Shown here: positions 1-12,899 of the stretch, piece after piece | Layout: every line of letters starts with the position of its first letter | Numbering within the stretch: the stretch's first letter is position 1 | NCBI GenBank assembly: GCA_947359465.1 | Contig: OX375883.1 | Coordinates: 14,200,088-14,264,087 of the forward strand | Source: Metellina segmentata | Taxonomy: Eukaryota; Arthropoda; Arachnida; Araneae; Tetragnathidae | Length of the DNA stretch: 64,000 nucleotides | Direction of reading: 5' to 3' | Translations under genes and position numbers: made by a program | The notes under the pieces: generated by a model | What the model saw: the letters and a program-made list of their open reading frames with translations, nothing else | The model's database searches: none | What the model was told of the DNA's origin: nothing

Positions 1-3000
1 AAAAACTGGTTTTGGAATATTTGGTGAAAAACGACATTTTCAACATATTCGCTTATCTTAAATGATCATCATCTAGTATCATTACTCATCATCAAGTATA
101 CAAACATATTAACCGCCACACAATATATATCACAATAACCTTCTTTCAAAAATACTGAGGCTGCTGCAAAAGCTGCCTCCGCAAAATATATTTTAGCATA
201 CCGATGATATGGATAACACTTGTGATATTATTTAAGTATTAAATAAATTTAAATACCGCAGTGGTAGTTAAACTTATCTCAGCATACAGGGTTCGAAATA
301 AATTCTATCAAGTATAAAAATAAACCTATCGGTATTTTTAAGTAAAGTTTACACCTATAGCAGTATTTAAGGATGGAACACCAAAGAAAAATTTAGTTCC
401 ATAACTTAACAATAGAGGGCGATGACACGAATACATTCTCCAGAATTGTGCAAAGTAGCATGATTCTAAAAAAGATATTACTGCTTGGGTGTAGACCCTT
501 TGTTGCTATCGTAGTGGGTAAACCCAGTGAGCCGAAACGGCCCAGTTAAAAGCAGTCCTGCTAGTTTACAATCGATTACAACTGTTATGGCATTACAGAA
601 GCACAGCTAACTCGATTTTAAGAGCTGAATATTGCATCTCTATTTTATCACTGCTAATCAGAGAGTAGTAAACGTGAAACTAGTTGTATCATCAATGCGT
701 TGTACAATTTCTTTTACTCTCCGAATGTTTAAAATTTAATTTTATTATTTTGACGTGAATCCTTCTTTAAAATCGGAAATTTACTAGGGTTCATGCTTCA
801 AAAATCGAGCGTTACAACTCCTTTGTATAGATGTAGAAGAAACTTTTTTAGATTAATTTTACGATACAGAAAAATAAAAAATGTATAAGAAATGAAAAAA
901 TGTTCGTAGATTGATACATACTATGATTCTCAAATGTGTTTACAATCCAAGCATAACCTGGGAATCTTCGTAATATAACCAGAACTCTAAAATACTTTAT
1001 TGAATAGCATCCGAATTATAATAGAGATGAACCTTACACGAGTGCACTAGCTTCGGCAGAATTACTAATATTTCAGACACCAACGCCCCAGGTGATACAG
1101 GAAGGCAAATGTAAAACAAACCACGGTAGATACGTTGATTTATCTACATGGATATCGCATTGCACGTGCAGGCTCTGTCATTAATCTTTTCGAAATGCAG
1201 AATACTGAAAAATCTCTAAGTAAACGATATTTAATTTATACTTACCCCTACTTAAATAATTCAATATTATATAAGGTATGATTTTGTTTCTTAAATAAGA
1301 ATTGTTCAAGTTTCTCTTCAAAATCGTGCTAATCTTTCGCTTTTTACTAAATAATACCGTGAAGAGGAAGAACTTAATGAGCCTCAGATAATTTTTGGAT
1401 TCAGCTTCAGCGGGAATTGAAAAACTAAATTGTAAAATCTACACAGCTTTTAAATACTTCCGCGTAAAACTCTTTAATACTTATGATGAAGTAAAAAAGA
1501 TTTGATTCCTTCGAATCGGGACAGTAGAATCGAGCAAATTATCGGAAACCACTCACTTCGGTGTTCCGGTTGGTGCAATATCATCTGCTGGGCACATTTA
1601 GCATTACGCCGAAATTCCCTCGTTTGTTGAAGGGGTTAAGAAATCTCGTTTTTTCGAATAAATTTAAGCAATGGGAGCTTCCCACAAAAATTGATTTCCG
1701 AGCATTCAAAAAGCAGATAGCTTAATGTATCCGGTCACCTTGGAGGCCCTTTTTTTAAAATGTGGAAAAGAAACATTTTTATGTTTGATCTTATCAAAAA
1801 AAATTGGGCTTTAAGTATTTAAATTATGTATTAATAATTTTTGTAAAATGGATGATTATGCGTAAAATTTCAACAAAATTTGTCAAAAACTTCAAATGTG
1901 TTAAATCAAAATCTATTCAACCCATTTGAAAAATGGAGTTTCCAAAATAAACTACATGCATTTGTCTATTGAATGAACTACAATCGAAAGGATATTTAAA
2001 TAAGCAAATATTTTACAAGCGTTAGAAAAATAAATGCAAGATTTTTAATATTTTTACATTCGAAACCATTTGAAGATTTAACCACCTTTCTAAAATTATA
2101 TATGCCAAAATAAGTAAGTTTTAAATTTTAACAGTTTTATGGTCTTATAACTACTATATCAGATGGTTTTCCCACCTTGATCAAAATACTACTCTCGCAA
2201 TAACTAATTAACATAGAGAGAAATTTAAAATGCCTTGGAAAGTGACATAAATAGTGTATCAAATAAGATCAAAAACTGGTTTTGGAATATTTGGTGAAAA
2301 ACGACATTTTCAACATATTCGCTTATCTTAAATGATCATCATCTAGTATCATTACTCATCATCAAGTATACAAACATATTAACCGCCACACAATATATAT
2401 CACAATAACCTTCTTTCAAAAATACTGAGGCTGCTGCAAAAGCTGCCTCCGCAAAATATATTTTAGCATACCGATGATATGGATAACACTTGTGATATTA
2501 TTTAAGTATTAAATAAATTTAAATACCGCAGTGGTAGTTAAACTTATCTCAGCATACAGGGTTCGAAATAAATTCTATCAAGTATAAAAATAAACCTATC
2601 GGTATTTTTAAGTAAAGTTTACACCTATAGCAGTATTTAAGGATGGAACACCAAAGAAAAATTTAGTTCCATAACTTAACAATAGAGGGCGATGACACGA
2701 ATACATTCTCCAGAATTGTGCAAAGTAGCATGATTCTAAAAAAGATATTACTGCTTGGGTGTAGACCCTTTGTTGCTATCGTAGTGGGTAAACCCAGTGA
2801 GCCGAAACGGCCCAGTTAAAAGCAGTCCTGCTAGTTTACAATCGATTACAACTGTTATGGCATTACAGAAGCACAGCTAACTCGATTTTAAGAGCTGAAT
2901 ATTGCATCTCTATTTTATCACTGCTAATCAGAGAGTAGTAAACGTGAAACTAGTTGTATCATCAATGCGTTGTACAATTTCTTTTACTCTCCGAATGTTT

Positions 3001-6000
3001 AAAATTTTATTTTATTATTTTGACGTGAATCCTTCTTTAAAATCGGAAATTTACTAGGGTTCATGCTTCAAAAATCGAGCGTTACAACTCCTTTGTATAG
3101 ATGTAGAAGAAACTTTTTTAGATTAATTTTACGATACAGAAAAATAAAAAATGTATAAGAAATGAAAAAATGTTCGTAGATTGATACATACTATGATTCT
3201 CAAATGTGTTTACAATCCAAGCATAACCTGGGAATCTTCGTAATATAACCAGAACTCTAAAATACTTTATTGAATAGCATCCGAATTATAATAGAGATGA
3301 ACCTTACACGAGTGCACTAGCTTCGGCAGAATTACTAATATTTCAGACACCAACGCCCCAGGTGATACAGGAAGGCAAATGTAAAACAAACCACGGTAGA
3401 TACGTTGATTTATCTACATGGATATCGCATTGCACGTGCAGGCTCTGTCATTAATCTTTTCGAAATGCAGAATACTGAAAAATCTCTAAGTAAACGATAT
3501 TTAATTTATACTTACCCCTACTTAAATAATTCAATATTATATAAGGTATGATTTTGTTTCTTAAATAAGAATTGTTCAGGTTTCTCTTCAAAATCGTGCT
3601 ATTCTTTCGTTTTTTACTAAATATTACCGTGAAGAGGAAGAACTTAATGAGCCTCAGATAATTTTTGGATTCCGCTTCAGCGGGAATTGAAAAACAAAAT
3701 TGTAAAATCTACACAGCTTTTAAATACTTCCGCGTAAAACTCTTTAATACTTATGATGAAGTAAAAAAAGATTTGATTCCTTCGAATCGAGACAGTAGAA
3801 TCGAGCAAATTATCGGAAACCACTCACTTCGGTGTTCCGGTTGGTGCAATATCATCTGCTGGGCACATTTAGCATTACGCCGAAATTCCCTCGTTTGTTG
3901 AAAGGGTTAAGAAATCTCGTTTTTTCGAATAAATTTAAGCAATGGGAGCTTCCCACAAAAATTGATTTCCGAGCATTCAAAAAGCAGATAGCTTAATGTA
4001 TCCGGTCACCTTGGAGGCCCTTTTTTTAAAATGTGGAAAAGAAACATTTTTATGTTTGATCTTATCAAAAAAAATTGGGCTTTAAGTATTTAAATTATGT
4101 ATTAATAATTTTTGTAAAATGGGTGATTATGCGTAAAATTTCAACAAAATTTGTCAAAAACTTCAAATGTGTTAAATCAAAATCTATTCAACCCATTTGA
4201 AAAATGGAGTTTCCAAAATAAACTACATGCATTTGTCTATTGAATGAACTACAATCGAAAGGATATTTAAATAAGCAAATATTTTACAAGCGTTAGAAAA
4301 ATAAATGCAAGATTTTTAATATTTTTACATTCGAAACCATTTGAAGATTTAACCACCTTTCTAAAATTATATATGCCAAAATAAGTAAGTTTTAAATTTT
4401 AACAGTTTTATGGTCTTATAATTACTATATCAGATGGTTTTCCCACCTTGATCAAAATACTACTCTCGCAATAACTAATTAACATAGAGAGAAATTTAAA
4501 ATGCCTTGGAAAGTGAAATAAATAGTGTATCAAATAAGATCAAAAACTGGTTTTGGAATATTTGGTGAAAAACGACATTTTCAACATATTCGCTTATCTT
4601 AAATGATCATCATCTAGTATCAACACTCATCATCAAGTATACAAACATATTCTCCGCCACACAATATATATCATAATAACCTTCTTTCAAAAATACTGAG
4701 GCTGCTGCAAAAGCTGCCTCCGCAAAATATATTTTAGCATACCGATGATATGGATAACACTTGTGATATTATTTAAGTATTAAATAAATTTAAATACCGC
4801 AGTGGTAGTTAAACTTATCTCAGCATACAGGGTTCGAAATAAATTCTATCAAGTATAAAAATAAACCTATCGGTATTTTTAAGTAAAGTTTACACCTATA
4901 GCAGTATTTAAGGATGGAACACCAAAGAAAAATTTAGTTCCATAACTTAACAATAGAGGGCGATGACACGAATACATTCTCCAGAATTGTGCAAAGTAGC
5001 ATGATTCTAAAAAAGATATTACTGCTTGGGTGTAGACCCTTTGTTGCTATCGTAGTGGGTAAACCCAGTGAGCCGAAACGGCCCAGTTAAAAGCAGTCCT
5101 GCTAGTTTACAATCGATTACAACTGTTATGGCATTACAGAAGCACATCTAACTCGATTTTAAGAGCTGAATATTGCATCTCTATTTTATCACTGCTAATC
5201 AGAGAGTAGTAAACGTGAAACTAGTTGTATCATCAATGCGTTGTACAATTTCTTTTACTCTCCGAATGTTTAAAATTTTATTTTATTATTTTGACGTGAA
5301 TCCTTCTTTAAAATCGGAAATTTACTAGGGTTCATGCTTCAAAAATCGAGCGTTACAACTCCTTTGTATAGATGTAGAAGAAACTTTTTTAGATTAATTT
5401 TACGATACAGAAAAATAAAAAATGTATAAGAAATGAAAAAATGTTCGTAGATTGATACATACTATGATTCTCTAATGTGTTTACAATCCAAGCATAACCT
5501 GGGAATCTTCGTAATATAACCAGAACTCTAAAATACTTTATTGAATAGCGTCCGAATTATAATAGAGATGAACCTTACACAAATGCACTAGCTTCGGCAG
5601 AATTACTAAAATTTCAGACACCAACGCCCAAGGTGATACAGGAAGGCAAATGTAAAACAAACCACGGTAGGTACGTTGATTTATCTACATGGATATCGCA
5701 TTGCACGTGCAGGCGCTGTCATTAATCTTTTCAAAATGCAGAATACTGAAAAATCTCTAAGTAAACGATATTTAATTTATACTTAACCCTACTTAAATAA
5801 TTAAATGTTACATAAGGTATGATTTTGTTTCTTAAATAAGAATTGTTCAGGTTTCTCTTCAACATCGTGCTAATCTTTCGCTTTTTATTAAATATTACCG
5901 TGAAGAGGAAGAACCTAATGAGCCTCAAATAATTTTTGGATTCCGCTTCAGCGGGAATTGAAAAACAAAATTGTAAACTCTACACAGCTATAAAAAACTT

Positions 6001-7200
6001 CTGCGTAAAACTCTTTAATACTTATCTTGAAGTGTAAAAAGATTTGATTCTTTTGAATCGGGACATAAAAATTGAGCAATTTATCGGATACCACTCACTT
6101 TGGTGTTCCGGTTGGTGCAACGTTATCTGCTGGGCAAATTTAGCATTACGCCGAAATTCCCTCGTTTGATGAAGATGGGTAAGAATAAATTTGTACAATG
6201 TGGATAGCGTCCCACAAAAATTGATTTCCGAGCTTTCAAAAAGCAGAGAGCTTAAGGTATCTGGACACCTTGGAGGCCCCCTTTTTTTTAATGTGGAATA
6301 GAAACATTTTTATGTTTGGTGTTATCAAAAAAAACAAATTGGGCTTTGAATATTTAAATTCCGTATTAATAATATTGTAAAATTGATGATTTTGCATGAA
6401 ATTTTAACGAAATTTGACAAAAACTTCAAATGTGTTAAATGAAAATCTATATAACACATTTGAAAAATGATGTTTCCAAAATAAACTACATGCATTTGTC
6501 TAGTGAATGAACTACAATCAAAAGAATATTGAAATAAACAAAAAATTTACAAGCGATCGAAAAATGAATGCAAGATTTTTAATATTTTTACATTCGTACT
6601 ACTTAAATAAAAGGCCATAATTTGAAAGCTTTTCAACTGATCATGACTATTCTAGTTCATTCACTAGACAACGATATAAAAAACAAATTATCAAAATTTT
6701 ACTAGAATCCATTAAAAACTTTTTGTGTTATCACATTTGAAGTGAGGAAGTATGTCAAAAATATTAATTTAGAGAATGAAGTGTATTGTATGCTCTCTCT
6801 TGCTTTCACTGTTTGTGTAAACAATTTTGTTCTTCACAGATCTTTTAAAATATTATCAAAAAGAAACCATTTAAATATTTGGAAATCCTTTCTAAAATTA
6901 TATTTGCCGAAATAAGTAAGTTTTAAATTTTGACAGTTTTATGGTCTTTTAATAACCATTTCCGGTGGTTTCCAAACCTACTTCCGGTTGCCCCACCTTG
7001 ATTAAAATATTACTGTCACAATATCTAATTAACATGAAGAACAATTCAAATATGCTTTTGAAAGTCAAATAAATACTCTATCAACTCAAGATCAAAAACT
7101 GACTTTGGTTATTTGGTCAAAAACGACATTTTCAACGCGTTCACTGACCTTAAATCGCATTTCACTGATCAACAAGAATTCAAGCATATTCATCACCGGG
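1..7200. repeat. 2.27 kb macrosatellite array, three units plus a stub
   Basis: The same unit begins at 1, 2271, 4542 and 7094 (marker AAAAACTGGTTTT and its variants). Units 1 and 2 are almost identical, differing by scattered single bases and one-base indels, with periods of 2270 and 2271. Unit 3 is 2552 bp long. It matches well to about 5900 and then diverges progressively, with an extra block of about 270 bp at 6597-6866. The fourth copy fades out near 7200. No convincing coding frame exists: the longest frame, 78 codons at 3665-3901, is present in unit 2 only because of an indel. The array probably continues left of the window. Confidence 0.93.
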
Positions 7201-7472
7201 ACTTACACATCTTAGTAAAACTTTTGGGACGGAGAGAGTGTGTGACGTCACTTGTGTACCAGCCAGTATCGCAGGGTTACAACGGAGTTTATTCACTGAT
7301 TGGTTCGGCCATCGCTTAAGCTATCCAGCTATCTTGAACTTGTTCGAAAATTGACATTCTTTCTTTGGCGTTTTACTGAGGTCTTGTAGGTGACTCATAT
7401 CCGGAGACGCTCAAATTGCCGCCTTTTATTTGTATTTGGTATTTCTGAAATCGATTTGGCCAACGTATAACT
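7201..7472. other. Spacer between macrosatellite and Polinton derivative
   Basis: No gene is seen. The stretch holds a TGACGTCA palindrome at 7243-7250 and an inverted CCAAT-type GATTGG near 7300, which could be promoter-like, but no transcribed feature follows that would support this. Confidence 0.4.
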
Positions 7473-7814
7473 AGTAGTATTACACTGCTAATAACTGGCT
7501 CCCTTGTAAACCCTGCTAACAACTGGCTCACTTGTAAACTCTGCTAATAACTGGCTCACTTGTATACCCTGCTAACAACTGGCTCACTTGTATACCCTGC
7601 TAATAACTGGCTCACTCGCTTGACATGTTAGTGTCTAAACAGTTCGACATGTTGGTGGTATTATTGTTTGGCTCACACGTAAAGTGTGTTATTGTTTGAC
7701 TCATGTGAAAGTGTGTATGCGACAACATGCGAGTATTAGATGAGAAAAATTGTTATCACTGTGTTAATAGCCCTCCCCTGTTTGCAACACGAAAGAGTGT
7801 AAACCGTCCCTTAT
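7473..7814 (+). repeat. Left TIR of short Polinton derivative
   Basis: Outer part: five 28-bp units of the type GCTAACAACTGGCTCACTTG ending near 7620. Inner part: a unique stretch containing GACATGTTAGTG and TAGCCCTCCCCTG that is mirrored at 8987-9195. Polinton TIRs of several hundred bp beginning with AG are usual for the family. Confidence 0.85.
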
Positions 7815-8121
7815 GGGCAAGCCGACGCGAATGAATTCACTTCCTGCTTTCTGTAGAAAGTTAGCGCGTGAGGAGCGAAGGAGAGTTTTTTTTTCAAGAG
7901 TAGAAGAATTTGTCTCCCCCCCCCGCCCTCTCCTTCGTTGTTGGAGGTGTTCCGTATTTAAACGGAGAGGGCAAGGAGAGAGTTCGCAAGAGGTCTTTGA
8001 TGTGAGCTCGGAGAGGAGGGAAAGTCAAAATAAGAAAACAGCTGGATATTTATCTGCGGGAGAGGGTTTGATAGAAAATGATTTTTACATTGCGATTCAA
8101 ATCGTTATGAAGTAGAAACGA
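7813..8121 (+). promoter_or_regulatory. Leader between TIR and membrane-protein ORF
   Basis: A 100-codon frame spans this stretch, but its composition is low-complexity (poly-T, CCCCCCCGCCC tract) and the related region at 29560-29860 differs by indels that break the frame. It is better read as the promoter or 5' leader of the membrane-protein/ATPase transcription unit. No TATA element can be assigned firmly. Confidence 0.3.
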
Positions 8122-8556
8122 ATGCTTACGTTCATTATAAAGGAAGATGATTATTCTAATGAGGCTCATTTCCCATTTGTCGTTATGGTATTCAACACGT
8201 TAGGAGATAGAACTATCTTATTGAGTAAAATGTTTATTCTTTCGTCTTCGCTTAAACAGAGATATGTGTTGGAATTGGGTTTAGCTGTTATTGGTATTTT
8301 TGCTATTGTAACATTTCTTTCCATCTTTTACGTTAGCGATAATTGCAAGTATGATGATCAGATTGATTTAACAAACACCTCCTGTATTTATTCGGAAAAG
8401 TTGGGAAGAAGGCTCTATTTCCACATTTGTAATAAAGAACATTCTAGAGTGTATGACATTCGTTATTTTTGGAAAGAGGAATTGAATAAGATAAACCCTC
8501 AAATTATTGGCGTACAGCTTAACGAGTATGATAGATATGAGTCATTCATAGTGTAA
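8122..8556 (+). CDS. Small membrane protein of Polinton lineage A
   Basis: An open frame of 144 codons. The conserved protein probably starts at the internal Met in SKMFILSSSLKQRYVLELG (about 8230), because the matching region at 29185-29448 has a stop just upstream of that point. Next comes one strongly hydrophobic helix (LGLAVIGIFAIVTFLSIFYV) and a polar domain with Cys residues (NCKYDD, TSCIYSEK, HICNKEHS) and the motif VYDIRYFWKEE. The last few codons come from the deletion junction, so the natural C-terminus is replaced. Function is unknown. A single N-terminal helix followed by a Cys-containing domain suggests a membrane-anchored protein. In the full-length layout this gene lies directly upstream of, and overlaps, the packaging ATPase. 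Confidence 0.6.
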   Translation: MLTFIIKEDDYSNEAHFPFVVMVFNTLGDRTILLSKMFILSSSLKQRYVLELGLAVIGIFAIVTFLSIFYVSDNCKYDDQIDLTNTSCIYSEKLGRRLYFHICNKEHSRVYDIRYFWKEELNKINPQIIGVQLNEYDRYESFIV

Positions 8557-8986
8557 CTACTTTTCGCAAAATAAGAACTCTGGAGTATTTTTACAAATAG
8601 TAGTATCACAATGATGTTCATGCTGACACCTATAGAGAAATTCTAAAAGCTAAAAATTAAGATAAAATTAGGATTTATGCAGACTTGAACTTGAGACTGT
8701 AAAAGATACTCATGCTCGAGTGTTTGTTCATCTAAACCACTCGACCATGAATATCTACCAATGGGTGGTGTATAAATCTAATGATCAAACAAAATTCCTC
8801 TCACAACAGTCCTTCAATTCCTAGTACATTTAACACTCAATAAACGGAGAAACATACTTTTTTGTGTCAGCACTTTTTCTATCCACACGATGTTTAGTCT
8901 AGGTGTCAACAACATTTTTAGCGACAGACCATTTAGTCCAGGTGTCAACAACATATACTACTTACAATTATTATTCACCTTTGCTC

Positions 8987-9440
8987 TAAGGGATGGTTTA
9001 CGCTCTTTCGACTCGCAAACAGGGGAGGGCTATTAACAAAGTGTTAACAATTTTTCTCATCTAATACTCGCATGTTGTCGCATACACACTTTCACATGAG
9101 TCAAACAATAACACACTTTACGTGTGAGCCAAACAATAATACCACCAACATGTCAAACTGTTTAGACACTAACATGTCAAGCGAGTGAGCCAGTTATTAG
9201 CAGGGTATACAAGTGAGCCAGTTGTTAGCAGGGTATACAAGTGAGCCAGTTATTAGCAGGGGTATAAAAGTGAGCCAGTTATTAGCAGGGTATACAAGTG
9301 AGTCAGTTGTTAGCAGGGTATACAAGTGAGCCAGTTATTAGCAGAGTTTACAAGTGAGCCAGTTGTTAGCAGGGTATACAAGTGAGCCAGTTGTTAGCAG
9401 GGTTTACAAGTGAGCCAGTTATTAGCAGTGTAATACTACT
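8987..9440 (-). repeat. Right TIR of short Polinton derivative
   Basis: Mirror of 7473-7814, but with nine rather than five 27-28 bp subterminal units (GTGAGCCAGTTGTTAGCAGG type) between about 9185 and 9440. The copy number therefore differs between the two ends of the same element. Confidence 0.85.
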
Positions 9441-10376
9441 CTCGACATGCTGCAAGTTTAAACGTATTCATTCGTTAAATACCAATCATCACTTCTGATA
9501 TCCCCATTCCAATTTAAAAAACTTCAGTTCCCAGTTCGTTTAAGATTCACTGTCAGCATCAACAAGGCACAATCACTTAAAGTCGTACAACTCAGTCTCA
9601 TTCAACCGTGTTTCTCCCACGGTCAAGTGTTTGAGATTATTTAATACCTTTTTACATTTTATAAAGAGATATCACTTAAATTTCTTGCCACATATGGTTA
9701 TTTTAATAAGTGTACATGTATACTCTCTCGGGGGAAAATAATCAAGTAAAAAATTCACATTTTTAAAATTTGTTTTCCTTTCGCACATGGCACAGACTTA
9801 TTTCATTTCATTTAATTGTTTCTAAAGTTACATTTCACATCTACAAACGTTGCTAATTTAAAAAATTCAGGTAAGCAAAAAAATTATTATCTTTGCACTC
9901 AACAAAATAAAAAAAATACCTTTTATTTTGGTCTATTAATCTATTTTATTCAAAATTACCTCAACTTACAAAAATATTTCTAATATATCTGTCTCCCTAT
10001 TATTTAAGTAATTTGGGGTTAAAATATAATATGTTGCCCAAATCAACACATTTCATTGTTGCGTTCAAAATAAGATACACATTTCAGTTGTAAAATTTAA
10101 AAAATAATAGACTCATTTTTTCGGTTTTCAGTAAAAAAAAGCATATTTTTCACTCTTTTCACCATTCAAATTTCTCAACTGCCTTATTCAAAAACTTAAA
10201 TCTCTTTAATTCTTAGAAAATACAATTTTTGGCATTGTAGTAATATATGCATGTGTATAAGATCGATTTTAAAAATAATACATCAATAAACACAAATTGT
10301 GCAAGTTTTTATTACAAATTTCAACCAATTTTAAATTTGAACAAATTTGTAATTTTTAATTTACATCACACAAAAG
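9441..10376. other. AT-rich spacer
   Basis: No coding frame, RNA gene or terminal repeat was recognised. The stretch is dominated by short A and T runs. Confidence 0.5.
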
Positions 10377-10695
10377 CAACACAATTGGCTATTAACGAGG
10401 GTCTGGTATCAATTCCCTAATTGAGACATCCGAGGTAATTTTTTATTATCGTCGTACTAAAGCAACTCAACGTGCTATTTACAACGGTCCGGTATCAATC
10501 CCTAAGTAAAAGATCCGAGGCAATTTTTAATTAACGTCGCACAATAGCAACTCAACGGGCTTTTGACTACGGTCCGGGATCAATCGCCTAAGGAAAGTAT
10601 CCGAGAAAATTGGGTAATTTTTAATTAACGTTCTCAAGCACTTCAACTACCTATTAACTAGGGTCGTAGTTAAATCCAATAAGGGAAATATACGT
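10377..10695. repeat. Tandem repeat, unit about 85-95 bp, four degenerate copies
   Basis: Each unit begins CAACTCAACG or a variant, contains GGTCCGGTATCAATC and ATCCGAGG, and ends ATTAACGTCG or a variant. Copies start near 10377, 10463, 10548 and 10643; the last is partial. Confidence 0.75.
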
Positions 10696-10925
10696 GGACA
10701 ACCACGGTCATATCATAACATAACACCTCAGCCGGCACCCCACCCTCCATGTAATTGTAACGTCACACCCATTAACTCTCTTCGCAATTCCAATTTCACA
10801 ATAACGAGGCCATCACGCCGTTGTCCGTGGTGTTGGTTTGCGGAGCAAACCAAATGGGAATGTGTAGCAAACACCGGTCGTTTACAAACGTTCCCAATAG
10901 ACACACCTAACCCCACAAAGTACAG

Positions 10926-10963
10926 CACGGGCAACGCCGTGCTAGCCACGCAGTGGCTAGTAT
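10926..10963. other. Two adjacent hairpins, possible Helitron-type terminus
   Basis: Two stem-loops lie side by side: GCACGG-loop-CCGTGC, then TAGCCAC-loop-GTGGCTA ending in CTAG. GC-rich hairpins just before CTAG resemble Helitron 3' ends, but no matching 5' end was found, so the assignment is tentative. Confidence 0.3.
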
Positions 10964-12749
10964 GCTTATATAAATTGGAAGTATCTGGGCAGCTACAAAT
11001 ATATAAATGACAGCATAATGACCTGAAACTAATTTCAAGACATTTAAAATAGCAGTGATCAATCAAGGGACACTTGGTGTTTACAAGCTTTACAGTGTAC
11101 TTTTTATGTTTCACTGATTGGGACTTTACAAACCAAGTATTAGAATCATGAACAAACAAATCTGTATCAGGAATTTTGCTACCTTTTTTATGCCAGGCTT
11201 CAATTTTTGGATTTTCTTCTTTTGGTGGAATGTCATTTAAAATTCTACTTTTGTACAGTAAAAAGTTAGCCTTTTCAATATCAAATTGTACTTTTAACAA
11301 GTTGTCTAATCTTCTATTAAATTCAAGTACCCCTAAACCCTAGTAAATTCACTGCGGTTAGAATATTCCTTTTTAAAATAATAATTTACAAATAACTCGC
11401 AATTTTCAGAACAGTTCAGTAAATTACTAAGAAGCCTATGAAATTCTGTAAGGTTTTTTTTCATTTAGCAGATTTTGTAATTTTAATTTAATTTCATTTC
11501 GTACCATTTTATCACAAATGTAAGAATTTAAATTCCTATTCCAGGATCTTAACACATGTCACTTGCACAGCAAATTTTTTACTTCATTTCAACACACAGC
11601 CTGAAATGCACTAAAAGTAGTGTGGTCATCATCAGTCATGACACACTTAACATTTAAATCAGGAATTCTACACAAAAGACTTTTAAAAAGACAAACCATT
11701 GTTTTATATGTTAACGAATTTGTAATAAAATGTGCTACTGGATACCCATGACCAAATTCATCTGAGACTACCAAATTAATCAAATAAAAATCATATTGAT
11801 TCGTTTTATGTGTAGAATCAATGCATAATACTTTATTGCAAGACTTCATCATCATATCATTTTGCTCTTTACTTTGAATCCCTAAAGCAAAAGAAGTGTC
11901 ACCATTTACTAAAAGATCTAAATCAGAGGGACCATACAGTGTATGCAAGCCTTGAGGTTTAAAAATTAACACCGGGTCGTACTCCTCAACAAGAGCAGCA
12001 GTGGAAATTGCATCACTCTTTGGTTGTAATGAGAGTCCATGACGAGAATATGATTTAATTGCTTTCCGTAAAAGGAACACTTCTTTTACAGAAAAAAACT
12101 CCCTGCAATCACAATCTCCAAATTTTTCTCTAAAAACTAATTGAATTTTTTGCACAGGAATACTTAACAATAACTGTGCTTTGATAGAGTCGCGTGTACT
12201 TTGCTTCAAGGGTTTAAACTTACAGTTTTTAAACTGTAGTGGATGGTTATGATTAGTGCTGTAAGAGACAGTAACCAAATCCTTTTGCTCACAAGCACAT
12301 ATTCTGACCGGACAGTTGAGGTTAGGAATTGTACCTTTTCTATTTTTGCGATTTGTTTTCCTGGGATTTTGAAACCGAGATGATAAATTAAATTGACAAA
12401 AATAATAATGAAATATTTTAGAGAAATACTGCTTGCCTCCTGTTGTTTTAGTAAAGAATGTAAAAGTTGCTGTTCTTTCCATCTCTAACCAATTTTGGAA
12501 GCTAACCATTGAATCAAATGAAAGTATTTGAAGAGAATCCGAATTGTGTACTTCAAACATATGTCTATTTAAATTACCAAGGTGCTTAAATGACCTATTA
12601 CAACCTTGAAAAATACAGTAATGTATTTCCTGTTCATTATTTAAATGACATAACTGCTCATGCCCAATAAATTCCGCCTCAATCTTAAAAAACTTTCCAC
12701 AAACTGAACACTTTTTAGCCGTTAAGATTTTCTCATGAGTACATACCAT
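10930..12749 (-). pseudogene. Mutator-like (MULE) transposase with C2H2 and SWIM-type fingers, broken
   Basis: The main frame, 12749-11589, encodes 386 residues. The N-terminus has C2H2-like fingers (CSVCGKFFKIEAEFIGHEQLCH, split across positions 15-36, then CIFQGCNRSFKHLGNLNRH). The middle is Lys/Arg-rich with CPVRICAC. From about residue 300 there is a MULE DDE block with the first acidic residue in LCIDSTHKTNQYDFYLINL and a second in CVMTDDDHTTF. The frame then breaks. Reading continues with indels through 11580-11300 (CDKMVRNEIKLKLQNLLNEK) into 11300-10950, where a Cys/His-rich stretch (CYFKCLEI then HLYICSCPD) resembles the C-terminal SWIM zinc finger of this transposase class. The protein would cut and join MULE DNA in the nucleus. 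Frameshifts and the replaced tail make this copy inactive. Confidence 0.72.
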
Positions 12750-12899
12750 TTTATGACGTTGAAGATTGTATTTACTTGAAAATATTTTAAAGCATTTCTC
12801 ACGTGTCTTTAAATCAGAATTCGGTACACATTTACTAGTTAATGAATTAGCCAGAGATAGGATATAAATCGATTTCGAAATAGTGAGCGGTGAGTTAGA

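Larger units (their letters stand above)
7473..9440 (+). mobile_element. Short non-autonomous Polinton derivative with one retained ORF
   Basis: The element starts AGTAGTATTACACTGC and ends with its reverse complement. Inverted repeats of about 340 bp (7473-7814) and 450 bp (8987-9440) match those of the 14.6 kb Polinton at 15562-30187. The half 7473-8536 equals the right end of that element in reverse complement, including a membrane-protein ORF. The half 8537-9440 equals its left end in reverse complement. The join lies just after the shared text AACGAGTATGA near 8536, so everything between the two ends has been removed. No matching 6-bp target duplication is visible: the flanks are ATAACT and CTCGAC. 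Confidence 0.85.

Noticed and set aside
3665..3901. 78-codon frame in the second macrosatellite unit
   Set aside because: It is open only because of one extra A; units 1 and 3 have frame breaks at the same place, and no domain is visible.
7486..7620. Regular 28-bp direct repeats as a possible CRISPR array
   Set aside because: There are no unique spacers between units; the units are contiguous and lie inside a transposon TIR in a eukaryotic sequence.
10728..10930. C-terminal half of the 190-codon frame as a real part of the transposase
   Set aside because: Its text (ALPVLYFVGLGVSIG and on) has no relation to the SWIM-finger region before it and coincides with hairpin-containing DNA that looks like a separate repeat.
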